From Nocardioides ungokensis (GTDB lineage Bacteria > Actinomycetota > Actinomycetes > Propionibacteriales > Nocardioidaceae): DNA of 64,000 bases. The translations under genes were made by a program, and so were the position numbers. The first letter of the stretch is position 1; each line of letters opens with the position of its first letter. The notes beneath the pieces were generated by a model. It searched no databases and was not told the origin of the DNA. It was given only the letters and a program-made list of their open reading frames with translations. The DNA is taken from the NCBI RefSeq assembly GCF_013466985.1, contig NZ_CP059164.1, positions 4,411,001-4,475,000 on the forward strand, written 5' to 3'. This document shows, piece by piece, positions 56,597 through 64,000 of this stretch.

Positions 56597-57157
56597 ATGG
56601 ACCCCGTCGACGAGGCGTTCCGGGTGGTTCCCCGCACCGGTTTCCTGCCGGCGGGGCTGCGCGGCCGGGCCGGCTTCGACGGCCCGCTCGACATCGGGCA
56701 CGGCCAGACCAACTCCCAGCCGCGGACGGTGCGGGACATGCTGCGCCTGCTCGAGGTGCGCCCCGGCCAGCGCGTCCTCGACGTCGGGTCGGGATCGGGC
56801 TGGACGACCGCGCTGCTCGCGCACCTGACCGGCCCCGGAGGCGAGGTCGTCGGGGTCGAGCTCGAGCCGGGCCTCGTGGAGTTCGGTGCGGCCAACCTCG
56901 CCCGGACCGGCCAGCCCTGGGCGCGGATCGTGGCCGCCGAGCCGGGGGTGCTCGGCGTGCCGGGCCACGCGCCGTACGACCGGATCCTGGTCTCGGCGGC
57001 GGCGCGAAGGCTACCGGCCCAGCTGCTCGACCAGCTCGCGCCGGAGGGCCGGCTGGTGATCCCCGTGGCCGGCTGGATGGTGCTGCTCGTGACCGATGCG
57101 GAGGGCCGGGTCGACACCTCACGGCACGGGAGCTACCGGTTCGTACCGCTGCGGTGA
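56597..57157 (+). CDS. Protein-L-isoaspartate O-methyltransferase-like protein
   Basis: Protein of 186 residues. SAM motif I is RVLDVGSGSGWTTALLAHLT; LDIGHGQTNSQPRTVRDML is the PCMT-type segment before it (TISQP in classical Pcm). The C-terminal LAPEGRLVIPVAG is also Pcm-like. Classical Pcm is about 210 residues, so this is a short member; its methyl acceptor may not be isoaspartate. ATG 56597 is used; another ATG lies nine bases upstream. Confidence 0.78.
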   Translation: MDPVDEAFRVVPRTGFLPAGLRGRAGFDGPLDIGHGQTNSQPRTVRDMLRLLEVRPGQRVLDVGSGSGWTTALLAHLTGPGGEVVGVELEPGLVEFGAANLARTGQPWARIVAAEPGVLGVPGHAPYDRILVSAAARRLPAQLLDQLAPEGRLVIPVAGWMVLLVTDAEGRVDTSRHGSYRFVPLR

Positions 57158-57208
57158 CGCGTGGGGTGGCCCCTGGGCGCCGCCCCGATCGCGTTGGGCG
57201 GCGCCTCG

Positions 57209-57214
57209 TATCCT
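57209..57214 (+). promoter_or_regulatory. -10 element of the tyrosine phosphatase gene (leaderless)
   Basis: TATCCT ends exactly 6 nt before the GTG at 57221, which decides between several possible starts. Confidence 0.5.
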
Positions 57215-57220
57215 TCGTGC

Positions 57221-57967
57221 GTGCGACCGCTGCTGCTGGCCTCGGCCGACAACTTCCGTGACGTCGCCGGCCCCGGCTACCCGACCCGGCACGGCGTGGC
57301 CGTGCGGCGGGGAGTCTTCTTCCGCTCCAACGAGCTGATGCTCGACGACGAGGACGTCCTCGCCCTGGTCGGGCTCGGGCTCACCGCGGTCCACGACCTG
57401 CGCACGGCCGAGGAGGTCGCCGCCCACCCCGACGCGGTCCTGCCGGGAGCGGCCTGGCACCACGTCGACGTGCTGGGCATCCCGCCCGAGGAGGTCGCCG
57501 GGCTCGAGGACCTCGCCGAGGCGGAGGCGTTGATGACCCGGGTCTACCGGGGCTTCGTCGAGCACGAGTCGTCGCGCTCCGGCTTCGGGCTGCTGCTGCG
57601 CCGCCTCGCGGACACCGAGGGCCCGCAGCTCATCCACTGCACCGCCGGCAAGGACCGCACCGGCTGGGCCGCCGCGCTCCTGCTCCACGTGGCCGGCGTC
57701 GACGACGACCTGGTGCTGGCCGACTACCTGCTGACCAACGAGCTGGCCCGCGCCAGCCGCGCCCGCTACCTGACGATGGCCGAGACCGCGCTCGGCCCGG
57801 ACGCGGTCGAGGTCTACGAGCGGGTGCTGGTCGCCGACGAGCGCTACCTGCGAACGGCGTACGACGCCGCGACCGCGGCGTACGGCTCGCTGGAGGGCTA
57901 CCTCACCGTGGGCCTGGGGCTGGACGACGAGGACCTAGCGCGGCTCCGGGCCCGGCTGCTCGGCTGA
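57221..57967 (+). CDS. Tyrosine-protein phosphatase (PF13350-type)
   Basis: Protein of 248 residues. The CX5R loop is LIHCTAGKDRTGWAAALLLH, and the N-terminal SADNFRDVAGPGYPTRHGVA is typical of this group, which includes PtpB-like phosphatases of mycobacteria. The active-site lysine after Gly (AGKDR) suggests action on phosphoinositides or phosphoamino acids. GTG 57221 is supported by the -10 box. Its last 33 bases overlap the convergent brkB-type gene. Confidence 0.82.
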   Translation: MRPLLLASADNFRDVAGPGYPTRHGVAVRRGVFFRSNELMLDDEDVLALVGLGLTAVHDLRTAEEVAAHPDAVLPGAAWHHVDVLGIPPEEVAGLEDLAEAEALMTRVYRGFVEHESSRSGFGLLLRRLADTEGPQLIHCTAGKDRTGWAAALLLHVAGVDDDLVLADYLLTNELARASRARYLTMAETALGPDAVEVYERVLVADERYLRTAYDAATAAYGSLEGYLTVGLGLDDEDLARLRARLLG

Positions 57968-58969
57968 GTCGGTGTTCACGGGGGCCTCGATCACGGGCAG
58001 GTCGTCGAAGGTGACCTCGACGTTCTCGAACCCCTTGTGCCGCTGGGCCCGGGCGTAGAACGTGTAGGCCCGGCGGTCGGCCTCGGTCAGGTCGACCGAG
58101 TCGGTGAACGGCGTGAGCAGCGCGCGCGGCCACAGGCGCCGGGCCAGGACGACGTTGACCTCGATCCCCAGCATGCCCATCACCGCGCCCACGTAGAGCA
58201 GACCGATCAGGCCGAGGACCAGGGCGAAGGTCTTGTTCATCGAGCTGGTCTCGCCGAGCACGTGGGTGACGTACCAGGCGCCGAGGTACTGCAGCAGCTG
58301 CCAGAGCACCGCGAGCGTGAACGCGCCGGGCGCCGCGCTGCGCCAGCTGTGCCGGCGCGCGGCTGCCACCCGGAAGAGCAGCGTGAGGATCAGCCCGATC
58401 ACGACCACCGTGAGGATCTGGACCAGCCAGCTCAGCCAGACGTTGAGCGAGCCGTCGATCACGGAGGTCCGGCTGACGAGCGTGGACAGCACCGTCACGG
58501 TCACCACCGCGGCGCCGGCGGTGACCAGCAGCAGCAGGCTCTTGAGCCGCAGCAGGATCGGGTTGGGTCGGCTGTTGCGCGGCACCGACCAGGCCACGTT
58601 CATCGCGTTCTGGATCGCGGTGCCCAGGCCGAGCGCGCCGTAGAGCGCGGCCAGCGCACCCACGACGACGCCGGCGGTCGAGCCCTGCAGGCCCTCGGGC
58701 CGGCCGAGCTGGTCGCCGATGATCGGGAACTGGCTCAGCGTCGAGCTCAGCACCTCCTGCTGGAGCTCGGGACGGCCCTGCAGCACGAAGCCGAGGATGC
58801 TGGAGGCCAGCAGCAGCAGCGGGAAGATCGCGATGAACGCGTAGTACGTCAGGATCGCGGCGAGGTAGTTGCCCTGGTCGTCGAAGTACTTGTAGACCAC
58901 CGCGATCGGGATGGACAGCGGGGGGAACTGACGCTGGCCGCGATCAAGGCGGTCGGACACTGTCCCCAC
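57935..58969 (-). CDS. YihY/virulence factor BrkB-family membrane protein
   Basis: Protein of 344 residues with about six membrane helices (YLAAILTYYAFIAIFPLLLL; GVVVGALAALYGALGLGT; FALVLGLIGLLYVGAVMG) and a cytoplasmic acidic C-terminus. The NYLAAILTYYAFIAIFPLLL core is the YihY signature. Function remains undefined: once called ribonuclease BN, now thought of as a transporter-like protein. The start is uncertain between GTG 58969 and GTG 58960. The 3' end overlaps the phosphatase gene by 33 bp. Confidence 0.83.
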   Translation of the reverse strand: MGTVSDRLDRGQRQFPPLSIPIAVVYKYFDDQGNYLAAILTYYAFIAIFPLLLLASSILGFVLQGRPELQQEVLSSTLSQFPIIGDQLGRPEGLQGSTAGVVVGALAALYGALGLGTAIQNAMNVAWSVPRNSRPNPILLRLKSLLLLVTAGAAVVTVTVLSTLVSRTSVIDGSLNVWLSWLVQILTVVVIGLILTLLFRVAAARRHSWRSAAPGAFTLAVLWQLLQYLGAWYVTHVLGETSSMNKTFALVLGLIGLLYVGAVMGMLGIEVNVVLARRLWPRALLTPFTDSVDLTEADRRAYTFYARAQRHKGFENVEVTFDDLPVIEAPVNTDSAEQPGPEPR

Positions 58970-59005
58970 GCGAACACGTTACCGGTCGTCCGCGTGGGGA
59001 ACGCG

Positions 59006-60184
59006 TCAGTACGACTTCGGCAGGCCGAGGGAGTGCATCGAGACGAAGTTGAGGATCATCTCGCGGCTCACCGGCGCGATCCGGCCGGCGCGGGTCGCGA
59101 CCAGCAGGCCGGCCATGCCGTACTCCTGGGTGATGCCGTTGCCGCCGTGGGTCTGCACGGCCCGGTCGGCCGCGTCGCAGGCGGCCTCGGCGGCGGCGTA
59201 CTTCGCCATGTTGGCGGCCTCGCCGGCGCCCATGTCGTCGCCGGCGTCGTAGAGCGCGGCGGCCTTCTGGGTCATCAACCGCGCCAGCTCGATCTCGATG
59301 TGCGACTGGGCCAGCGGGTGCGCGATCGCCTGGTGGCTGCCGATGGCGTCCTTGAAGACCGTGCGCTCCTTGGCGTACGCCGTGGCGCGGTCCAGCGCGA
59401 AGCGTGCCAGGCCGGTCGAGAACGACGCGGCCATGATCCGCTCGGGGTTGAGCCCGGCGAACAGCTGCACCAGGCCGCCGTCCTCGTCACCGACGAGCGC
59501 GTCCGCGGGCAGGTGGACGTCGTCGATGAAGACCTGGAACTGCAGCTCCGGGCTGACGATCTCCATCGGGATCGGCTTCGCCTCGAAGCCCTCGGCGTCG
59601 GTCGGCACCACGAACAGGCACGGCTTGAGCTTGCCGGTCCGCTCCCCCGTTGGTGACAGAGCCTCGGTCCGCGCGACCACGAGCACGTTGTCGGCCTCGT
59701 CGACGCCGGAGATGTAGATCTTGCGGCCGTTGAGGACCCATCCGTCGCCGTCCTTGTGGGCGGTGGTGGTGATGTTGTGGGAGTTGGTGCCGGCGTCGGG
59801 CTCGGTGATCGCAAAGGCCATCGTCCCGGTGCCGTCGCAGATGCCGGGCAGCCAGCGCTGCTTCTGCTCGTCGGTGCCGTAGCGGCTGATGATGGTGCCG
59901 CAGATGGCCGGGCTGACCACCATGAGCAGCAGCGGGCAGCCCTGCGCGGCCAGCTCCTCGCACACGGCCGCGATGTCGCCGATCCCGCCGCCACCGCCGC
60001 CGTACTCCTCGGGGATGTTGATGCCGAGGTAGCCGTTCTTGCCGATCTCGAGCCACAGGTCGGTGGTCTTCTCGCCGTCCCGGGCCCTCTCGGTGAACCA
60101 CTCGCGGCCGTACTTGCCCGCCAGCCGGGCAACCTGCTTGCGGAGCTCCCGGCGCTCCTCGGACTCGGTGAACGCGTTCATCAT
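59006..60184 (-). CDS. Acyl-CoA dehydrogenase
   Basis: Protein of 392 residues. FAD-binding segments MAFAITEPDAGTNSHNITT and RKIYISGVDEADNVLVVART are present, with the C-terminal helical domain ending QTHGGNGITQEYGMAGLLVA. Its ATG-ATG start overlaps the biotin carboxylase stop. GGAGG lies just upstream and favours the second ATG (60181) slightly. It is the last gene of the carboxylase operon; the likely pathway is branched-chain acyl-CoA (leucine or terpene-like) catabolism. Confidence 0.9.
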   Translation of the reverse strand: MMNAFTESEERRELRKQVARLAGKYGREWFTERARDGEKTTDLWLEIGKNGYLGINIPEEYGGGGGGIGDIAAVCEELAAQGCPLLLMVVSPAICGTIISRYGTDEQKQRWLPGICDGTGTMAFAITEPDAGTNSHNITTTAHKDGDGWVLNGRKIYISGVDEADNVLVVARTEALSPTGERTGKLKPCLFVVPTDAEGFEAKPIPMEIVSPELQFQVFIDDVHLPADALVGDEDGGLVQLFAGLNPERIMAASFSTGLARFALDRATAYAKERTVFKDAIGSHQAIAHPLAQSHIEIELARLMTQKAAALYDAGDDMGAGEAANMAKYAAAEAACDAADRAVQTHGGNGITQEYGMAGLLVATRAGRIAPVSREMILNFVSMHSLGLPKSY

Positions 60185-62124
60185 TCCTCCAGTACTGCCA
60201 GGACCTCCCCGGCCGCGACCTGTGCACCGGGCTTCACGTCGATCTCGGTGACGACGCCGGCTGTCGGCGCGCTCACCGTGTGCTGCATCTTCATCGCCTC
60301 GAGCACCAGCACCGGCTGCCCGGCCTCGACCTGCTGGCCGGCCTCGACCGCGACGCTGACGACCGTGCCCGGCATGGGCGCGAGCAGGCTGCCGCTGGCC
60401 ACCTGCTCGGCCGGGTCCACGAAGCGCGGCGTGCGGGTCAACCGGACATGGCCGCGCGGGGAGTCGACGTGGACGTCATGCGAATCGTGGCCCGGGACGC
60501 TCACTTCGTATGACGTCCGCACGCCGCCCTCCTCGAGGACGACCGTGGTCGAGCTGGCGGAGACCACGGTGAACCCGTCGACGGTGTATCCGTCGCGGCC
60601 GCCGAACCACGCGACCTCGAGCTCGCGGCCGTCGCTCTCGAAGGTTGTCCGCTGTGGCTGTGAGACCACGTTGCGCCACGCGACGGGGATGCCGTGCTGG
60701 ACGGTCCGGCCGGTGCGGGTCCGTTCCGCCGACGCGATCGCGGCCGCGGTCGCCTCCCCGACCCTGTCGAAACCCTCGGGCGGATCGACTGTGCCGGTGC
60801 GGTCGAAGAAGTCGGTGCTCACGTCCCCGGCCAGGAACTGCGGGGAGCGCAGCACCCGTACGAGGAGGTCGCGGTTGGTGGCCGGGCCGTGGAGCCGTGC
60901 GCGGCCCAGCGCGGCCGTGAGCCGGCGGGTTGCCTCCTCGCGGGTCGGTGCCCAGGCGATCACCTTGGCCAGCATCGCGTCGTAGTGCGTCGACACCTCG
61001 CTGCCGCTCTCGAACCCAGCGTCCACCCGGATGCCTGGTCGGTTGAGCAGGTCGAACTCCGCGCTGACGCCCGGGACGTCGACCAGCGTGAGCAGCCCGC
61101 TCTGGGGCTGCCAGTCCGCGGCCGGGTCCTCGGCGTAGACGCGGACCTCGACCGCGTGGCCGTAGGTCACCCCGATCGCGTGCGGGTCGAGCGGACGGCC
61201 TTCGGCCACGGTCAGCTGGAGCTCGACGAGGTCCACCCCGTGCACCAGCTCGGTGACGGGGTGCTCGACCTGCAGGCGGGTGTTCATCTCGAGGAAGAAG
61301 AACCGGTCCGCCGCGGCGTCGTACAGGAACTCGACCGTGCCGGCCCCGCGGTAGTCGATCGCCGCGGCCGCGGCCCTGGCCGCCTCGTGGAGGGCGGCCC
61401 GGGTCGCCGCGGGCAGGTTCGGCGCCGGGGTCTCCTCGATGACCTTCTGGTGGCGGCGCTGGATGGAGCAGTCGCGCTCCCCCAGCACCAGGACGCCGTG
61501 GGCGTGGCCGACGACCTGAACCTCGACGTGCCGACCGTGCTCGACGTACGGCTCGACGAAGACCGTGCCGTCGCCGAACGCCGATTCCGCCTCGGCCGAG
61601 GCCTTCTCGATCTCGCCGGGCAGGTCGGCCAGGGCACGCACGATCCGCATGCCGCGCCCACCACCGCCCGCGGACGCCTTCACCAGCAGCGGCAGGTGGT
61701 CGTCGGTGGCGGTCTCCAGGGTGAGGTTGCCGAGCACCGGGACACCCGCGGCGTCCATCAGCTTCTTGGACTCGACCTTGGAGCCCATCTGCTCGATCGA
61801 CTCGGGCTCGGGGCCGACCCAGATCAGGCCGGCGTCGATGACGGCGCGGGCGAAGGCGGCGTTCTCGGAGAGGAACCCGTAGCCGGGGTGGATCGCGTCC
61901 GCCCCCGTCCGGCGGGCGGCCTCGAGGACGAGCGCGGCGTCGAGGTAGGTCTCGGCCGGGCTGTTGCCGGGCAGGCGTACGGCGGCGTCCGCCTCCCGGA
62001 CGAACGGCAGCCCGGCGTCCACGTCGGAGTGCACGGCCACGGTCTCGATGCCGAGCCGGCGGCAGGTCGCGAAGACCCGGCGGGCGATCTCGCCGCGATT
62101 GGCGACCAGGAGTCTCGTGATCAT
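60181..62124 (-). CDS. Acyl-CoA carboxylase alpha subunit (biotin carboxylase + biotin carrier)
   Basis: Protein of 647 residues. The biotin carboxylase domain (1-~445) has the ATP-grasp glycine loop VKASAGGGGRGMRIVRA and EMNTRLQVEHPVTELVHGVD. The biotin carrier is C-terminal (~575-647), with biotinyl lysine about 612 in LVLEAMKMQHTVSAPT. Between them (about residue 540-555) lies VRTSYEVSVPGHDSHDVHV, encoded by palindromic element copy 60471-60518. It is 4 bp after the beta-subunit gene. The beta partner and dehydrogenases suggest methylcrotonyl- or geranyl-type carboxylation; propionyl is possible. Confidence 0.9.
   Translation of the reverse strand: MITRLLVANRGEIARRVFATCRRLGIETVAVHSDVDAGLPFVREADAAVRLPGNSPAETYLDAALVLEAARRTGADAIHPGYGFLSENAAFARAVIDAGLIWVGPEPESIEQMGSKVESKKLMDAAGVPVLGNLTLETATDDHLPLLVKASAGGGGRGMRIVRALADLPGEIEKASAEAESAFGDGTVFVEPYVEHGRHVEVQVVGHAHGVLVLGERDCSIQRRHQKVIEETPAPNLPAATRAALHEAARAAAAAIDYRGAGTVEFLYDAAADRFFFLEMNTRLQVEHPVTELVHGVDLVELQLTVAEGRPLDPHAIGVTYGHAVEVRVYAEDPAADWQPQSGLLTLVDVPGVSAEFDLLNRPGIRVDAGFESGSEVSTHYDAMLAKVIAWAPTREEATRRLTAALGRARLHGPATNRDLLVRVLRSPQFLAGDVSTDFFDRTGTVDPPEGFDRVGEATAAAIASAERTRTGRTVQHGIPVAWRNVVSQPQRTTFESDGRELEVAWFGGRDGYTVDGFTVVSASSTTVVLEEGGVRTSYEVSVPGHDSHDVHVDSPRGHVRLTRTPRFVDPAEQVASGSLLAPMPGTVVSVAVEAGQQVEAGQPVLVLEAMKMQHTVSAPTAGVVTEIDVKPGAQVAAGEVLAVLEE
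60471..60518. repeat. Palindromic element, family 1, in-frame copy in the carboxylase alpha gene
   Basis: Arms 60471-60484 and 60505-60518 pair at 13 of 14 positions around a 20-nt centre. They share 13 of 14 bases with the left arm at 761-774. The element is read through in the biotin carboxylase gene as part of TSYEVSVPGHDSHDVHV. The total span (48 nt) equals that of the intergenic copy and is a multiple of three. Confidence 0.75.
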
Positions 62125-62128
62125 GGGG

Positions 62129-63766
62129 TCACATCCTGAAGACGCCGAAGCGGTCGGTGCCGCTGTACGCCTTGTTCTCGATGACGGACAGGCAGATGCC
62201 CAGGACGGTCCGGGTGTCGCGCGGGTCGATGACCCCGTCGTCGTAGAGCATCCCGGAGAGGAAGAACGGCAGGCTCTGCTCCTCGACCGAGGCCTCGATG
62301 AACTCGCGCATGGCGGCGTCGCCGGCCTCGTCGTACTCCTTGCCCTTCGCCTCCGCGGCGGCGCGGGCGACGATCGAGAGGACGCCGGCGAGCTGGGCCG
62401 GACCCATCACCGCGGACTTGGCGCTCGGCCAGGTGAAGAGGAAGCGCGGGTCGTAGGCGCGGCCGTTCATGCCGTAGTTGCCCGCGCCGTAGGACGCTCC
62501 CATGATCACGCTCAGGTGCGGGACGGTGCTGTTGCTGACCGCGTTGATCATCATCGCGCCGTGCTTGATGATGCCGCCCTGCTCGTACTCCTTGCCGACC
62601 ATGTAGCCGGTGGTGTTGTGCAGGAACAGCAGGGGCACGTCGACCTGGTTGGCCAGCTGGATGAACTGGGTGGCCTTCTGGGCCTCCTCGGAGAAGAGCA
62701 CGCCCTGCGCGTTGGCGAGGATCCCGACCTGGCGGCCGTGGATCTTCGCCCAGCCGGTCACCAGCGACGGCCCGTAGAGGGGCTTGAACTCGTCGAAGGC
62801 CACGCCGTTGGTCGGCGAGACCCCATCGACCAGCCGGGCGATCACCTCGCGCGGGTCGAAGGGCTCCTTCAGATCCGTGGGGATCAGGTCGAGCAGACCC
62901 TCGGGGTCCGCGTCGGGCTCGGCGTACGCCGAGTCGGCGTTCGTTGACGCCGTGACCTCGCCGAGTCGGCGCTGGTTGACGTCCTGGGGTGTCAACGAAC
63001 GCCGACTCGGCGTCGCCTTTCGCCAGTTCAGCCGTGCCACGATGCGCCGGCCGATCCGGAGCGCGTCGTGCTCGTCCTCGGCCAGGTAGTCGGCCAGGCC
63101 GGAGACCCGGGCGTGCATCTCCGCGCCGCCGAGCGACTCGTCGTCGGACTCCTCGCCGGTGGCCATCTTCACCAGGGGCGGCCCGCCGAGGAACACCTTG
63201 GCCTGCTCCTTGACCATCACCGTGTAGTCGCTCATGCCTGGCACGTAGGCGCCGCCGGCGGTGGAGTTGCCGAAGACGATCGCCACGGTCGGCTGCTTGG
63301 CGGCCGAGGAGCGGGTGATGTCGCGGAAGAGCTTCCCGCCGGGGATGAAGATCTCCTTCTGCGTGGGCAGGTCGGCGCCGCCGGACTCGACCAGCGCGAC
63401 CGTCGGCAGCCCGTTCTCCTCGGCGATCTGGGAGGCGCGGAAGATCTTCTTGACCGTCCAGGGGTTCGACGCACCGCCCTTCACCGACGGGTCGTTGGCC
63501 GTGATCATGCACTCGACGCCCTCGATGACGCCGATGCCGGTCACCACGCTCGCGCCGACGGTGAAGTCCGACCCCCAGCCGGCCAGCGGGCTCAGCTCGA
63601 GGAACGCCGAGCCCTCGTCGACGAGCAGCTCGATCCGCTCGCGCGGCAGCAGCTTGCCCCGCGCGTGGTGGCGCTCGACGTACTTCTCACCGCCCCCGGC
63701 CACCGCCTTGGCGTGCTCGGCGTCGAGGTCGGCGAGCTTCTCGAGCATCGCCTCACGGTTGCTCAT
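62129..63766 (-). CDS. Acyl-CoA carboxylase beta subunit (carboxyltransferase), with palindromic insert
   Basis: Protein of 545 residues. Carboxyltransferase signatures are VALVESGGADLPTQKEIFIP, VFGNSTAGGAYVPGMSDYTV and the C-terminal GASYGAGNYGMNGRAYDPRF. These resemble methylcrotonyl-CoA carboxylase beta (MccB/LiuB). About residues 251-281, after LNWRK, are an extra surface-loop sequence (QRRLGEVTASTNADSAY included), encoded by the palindromic element at 62926-63013. Families normally have a short loop here. The frame stays open, so the protein is probably made. It overlaps the upstream dehydrogenase stop by ATGA. Confidence 0.9.
   Translation of the reverse strand: MSNREAMLEKLADLDAEHAKAVAGGGEKYVERHHARGKLLPRERIELLVDEGSAFLELSPLAGWGSDFTVGASVVTGIGVIEGVECMITANDPSVKGGASNPWTVKKIFRASQIAEENGLPTVALVESGGADLPTQKEIFIPGGKLFRDITRSSAAKQPTVAIVFGNSTAGGAYVPGMSDYTVMVKEQAKVFLGGPPLVKMATGEESDDESLGGAEMHARVSGLADYLAEDEHDALRIGRRIVARLNWRKATPSRRSLTPQDVNQRRLGEVTASTNADSAYAEPDADPEGLLDLIPTDLKEPFDPREVIARLVDGVSPTNGVAFDEFKPLYGPSLVTGWAKIHGRQVGILANAQGVLFSEEAQKATQFIQLANQVDVPLLFLHNTTGYMVGKEYEQGGIIKHGAMMINAVSNSTVPHLSVIMGASYGAGNYGMNGRAYDPRFLFTWPSAKSAVMGPAQLAGVLSIVARAAAEAKGKEYDEAGDAAMREFIEASVEEQSLPFFLSGMLYDDGVIDPRDTRTVLGICLSVIENKAYSGTDRFGVFRM
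62926..63013. repeat. Palindromic element, family 2, full copy in the carboxylase beta gene
   Basis: Arm A (62926-62948) and arm C (62991-63013) are perfect 23-nt reverse complements, with a 42-nt loop. Inside the loop, 62960-62981 repeats 20 of 22 bases of arm A in direct orientation. The core GCCGAGTCGGC is itself palindromic. It adds roughly 30 codons without breaking the frame. A single arm recurs at 18404-18426. Confidence 0.9.
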
Positions 63767-64000
63767 GGGGTGTACCCCAGCAGCTTTGCGGCCAGATCCG
63801 TCAGCACCTCGGTGGCTCCTCCTCCGATCGGCAGGATCCGGGCGTCGCGGTAGTGCCGCTCCACCTCGGTCCCGTGCATGTAGCCGGTCCCGCCGTGCAG
63901 CTGGACGGCCTCGTGGCAGACGTACGTCGCGGCGTCGCAGGCGGTCTGCTTGGCCAGGCAGGCCTCGGCGATCACGCTGGGCCCGTCCCCTCGGCTGCCC
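63763..64000 (-). CDS. Acyl-CoA dehydrogenase, C-terminal part (partial)
   Basis: The last ~78 residues of an acyl-CoA dehydrogenase; the gene runs past the window edge. The helical C-terminal domain is seen in ACDAATYVCHEAVQLHGGTG and EVERHYRDARILPIGGGATE, with the characteristic QLHGGTGYM block and the C-terminal GGATEVLTDLAAKLLGYTP. The stop overlaps the beta-subunit ATG (ATGA). It is thus the first visible gene of the four-gene carboxylase operon. An isovaleryl- or citronellyl-type substrate would fit. Confidence 0.85.
   Translation of the reverse strand, partial: GSRGDGPSVIAEACLAKQTACDAATYVCHEAVQLHGGTGYMHGTEVERHYRDARILPIGGGATEVLTDLAAKLLGYTP

Overview
Very high-GC actinobacterial chromosome, most likely Nocardioides or a close relative. 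The assignment rests on GC-ending codon use, GTGA/ATGA/TGATG start-stop overlaps, abundant GTG starts, -10 boxes 6-7 nt before start codons, and actinobacterial loci: a Mycobacterium-type sigK-rskA locus, an mprAB-type two-component pair, a 13E12/DUF222 HNH protein, GerW and HelD. No tRNA, rRNA, CRISPR array, IS element or prophage was seen, and no gene-free stretch exceeds 300 bases.

Layout. 1-8.4 kb: nitroreductase, a fused carboxyltransferase, a bkdABC branched-chain 2-oxoacid dehydrogenase operon (minus), SRPBCC and DinB proteins and a WYL regulator. 8.4-13.6 kb: LacI regulator divergent from a shikimate/quinate-type catabolic operon (transporter, dehydrogenase, 3-dehydroshikimate dehydratase). 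13.6-19.5 kb: CDF metal exporter, glutathionyl-hydroquinone reductase, ArsR regulator with an MFS exporter, and hisC. 19.5-24.2 kb: membrane proteins, phosphatase, fructosamine kinase and an mprAB-like system. 24.2-31.8 kb: phosphoribosyltransferase-hydrolase fusion, then an acyl-CoA synthetase / E1-alpha / E1-beta / E2 / acyl carrier protein operon without E3, flanked by GGGTC/GACCC-type palindromes. 31.8-38 kb: lipid enzymes (PAP2, diacylglycerol kinase), GerW, PP2C-like protein, GNAT and HNH proteins. 37.6-44.2 kb: pabB-pabA, a TrpEG/PhzE-type fused synthase, a RibD-type reductase and HelD. 44.3-49 kb: an ECF sigma factor with a membrane partner, enoyl-CoA hydratase, and a membrane-anchored molybdopterin oxidoreductase. 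49.1-56.6 kb: fasciclin lipoprotein, sigK, rskA, FAD oxidoreductase-DUF1365, two cyclopropane-fatty-acid-synthase-like methyltransferases and DUF1295. 56.6-64 kb: PCMT-like and tyrosine phosphatase genes, BrkB, and an acyl-CoA dehydrogenase / carboxylase beta / carboxylase alpha / acyl-CoA dehydrogenase operon (minus).

Two things stand out. First, two families of palindromic elements occur both between genes and in frame inside genes. One is a perfect 23-bp inverted repeat that adds about 30 residues to the acyl-CoA carboxylase beta subunit; the other lies at 761-808 and again inside the biotin carboxylase gene. They resemble protein-coding palindromic repeats such as those of Rickettsia. Second, 18 otherwise normal genes are broken by one- or two-base indels, many in G/C runs, clustered at 8.3-24.3 kb and 48.2-55.2 kb. 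These look like sequence errors rather than pseudogenes, so I annotate each affected gene as one CDS and mark the break.
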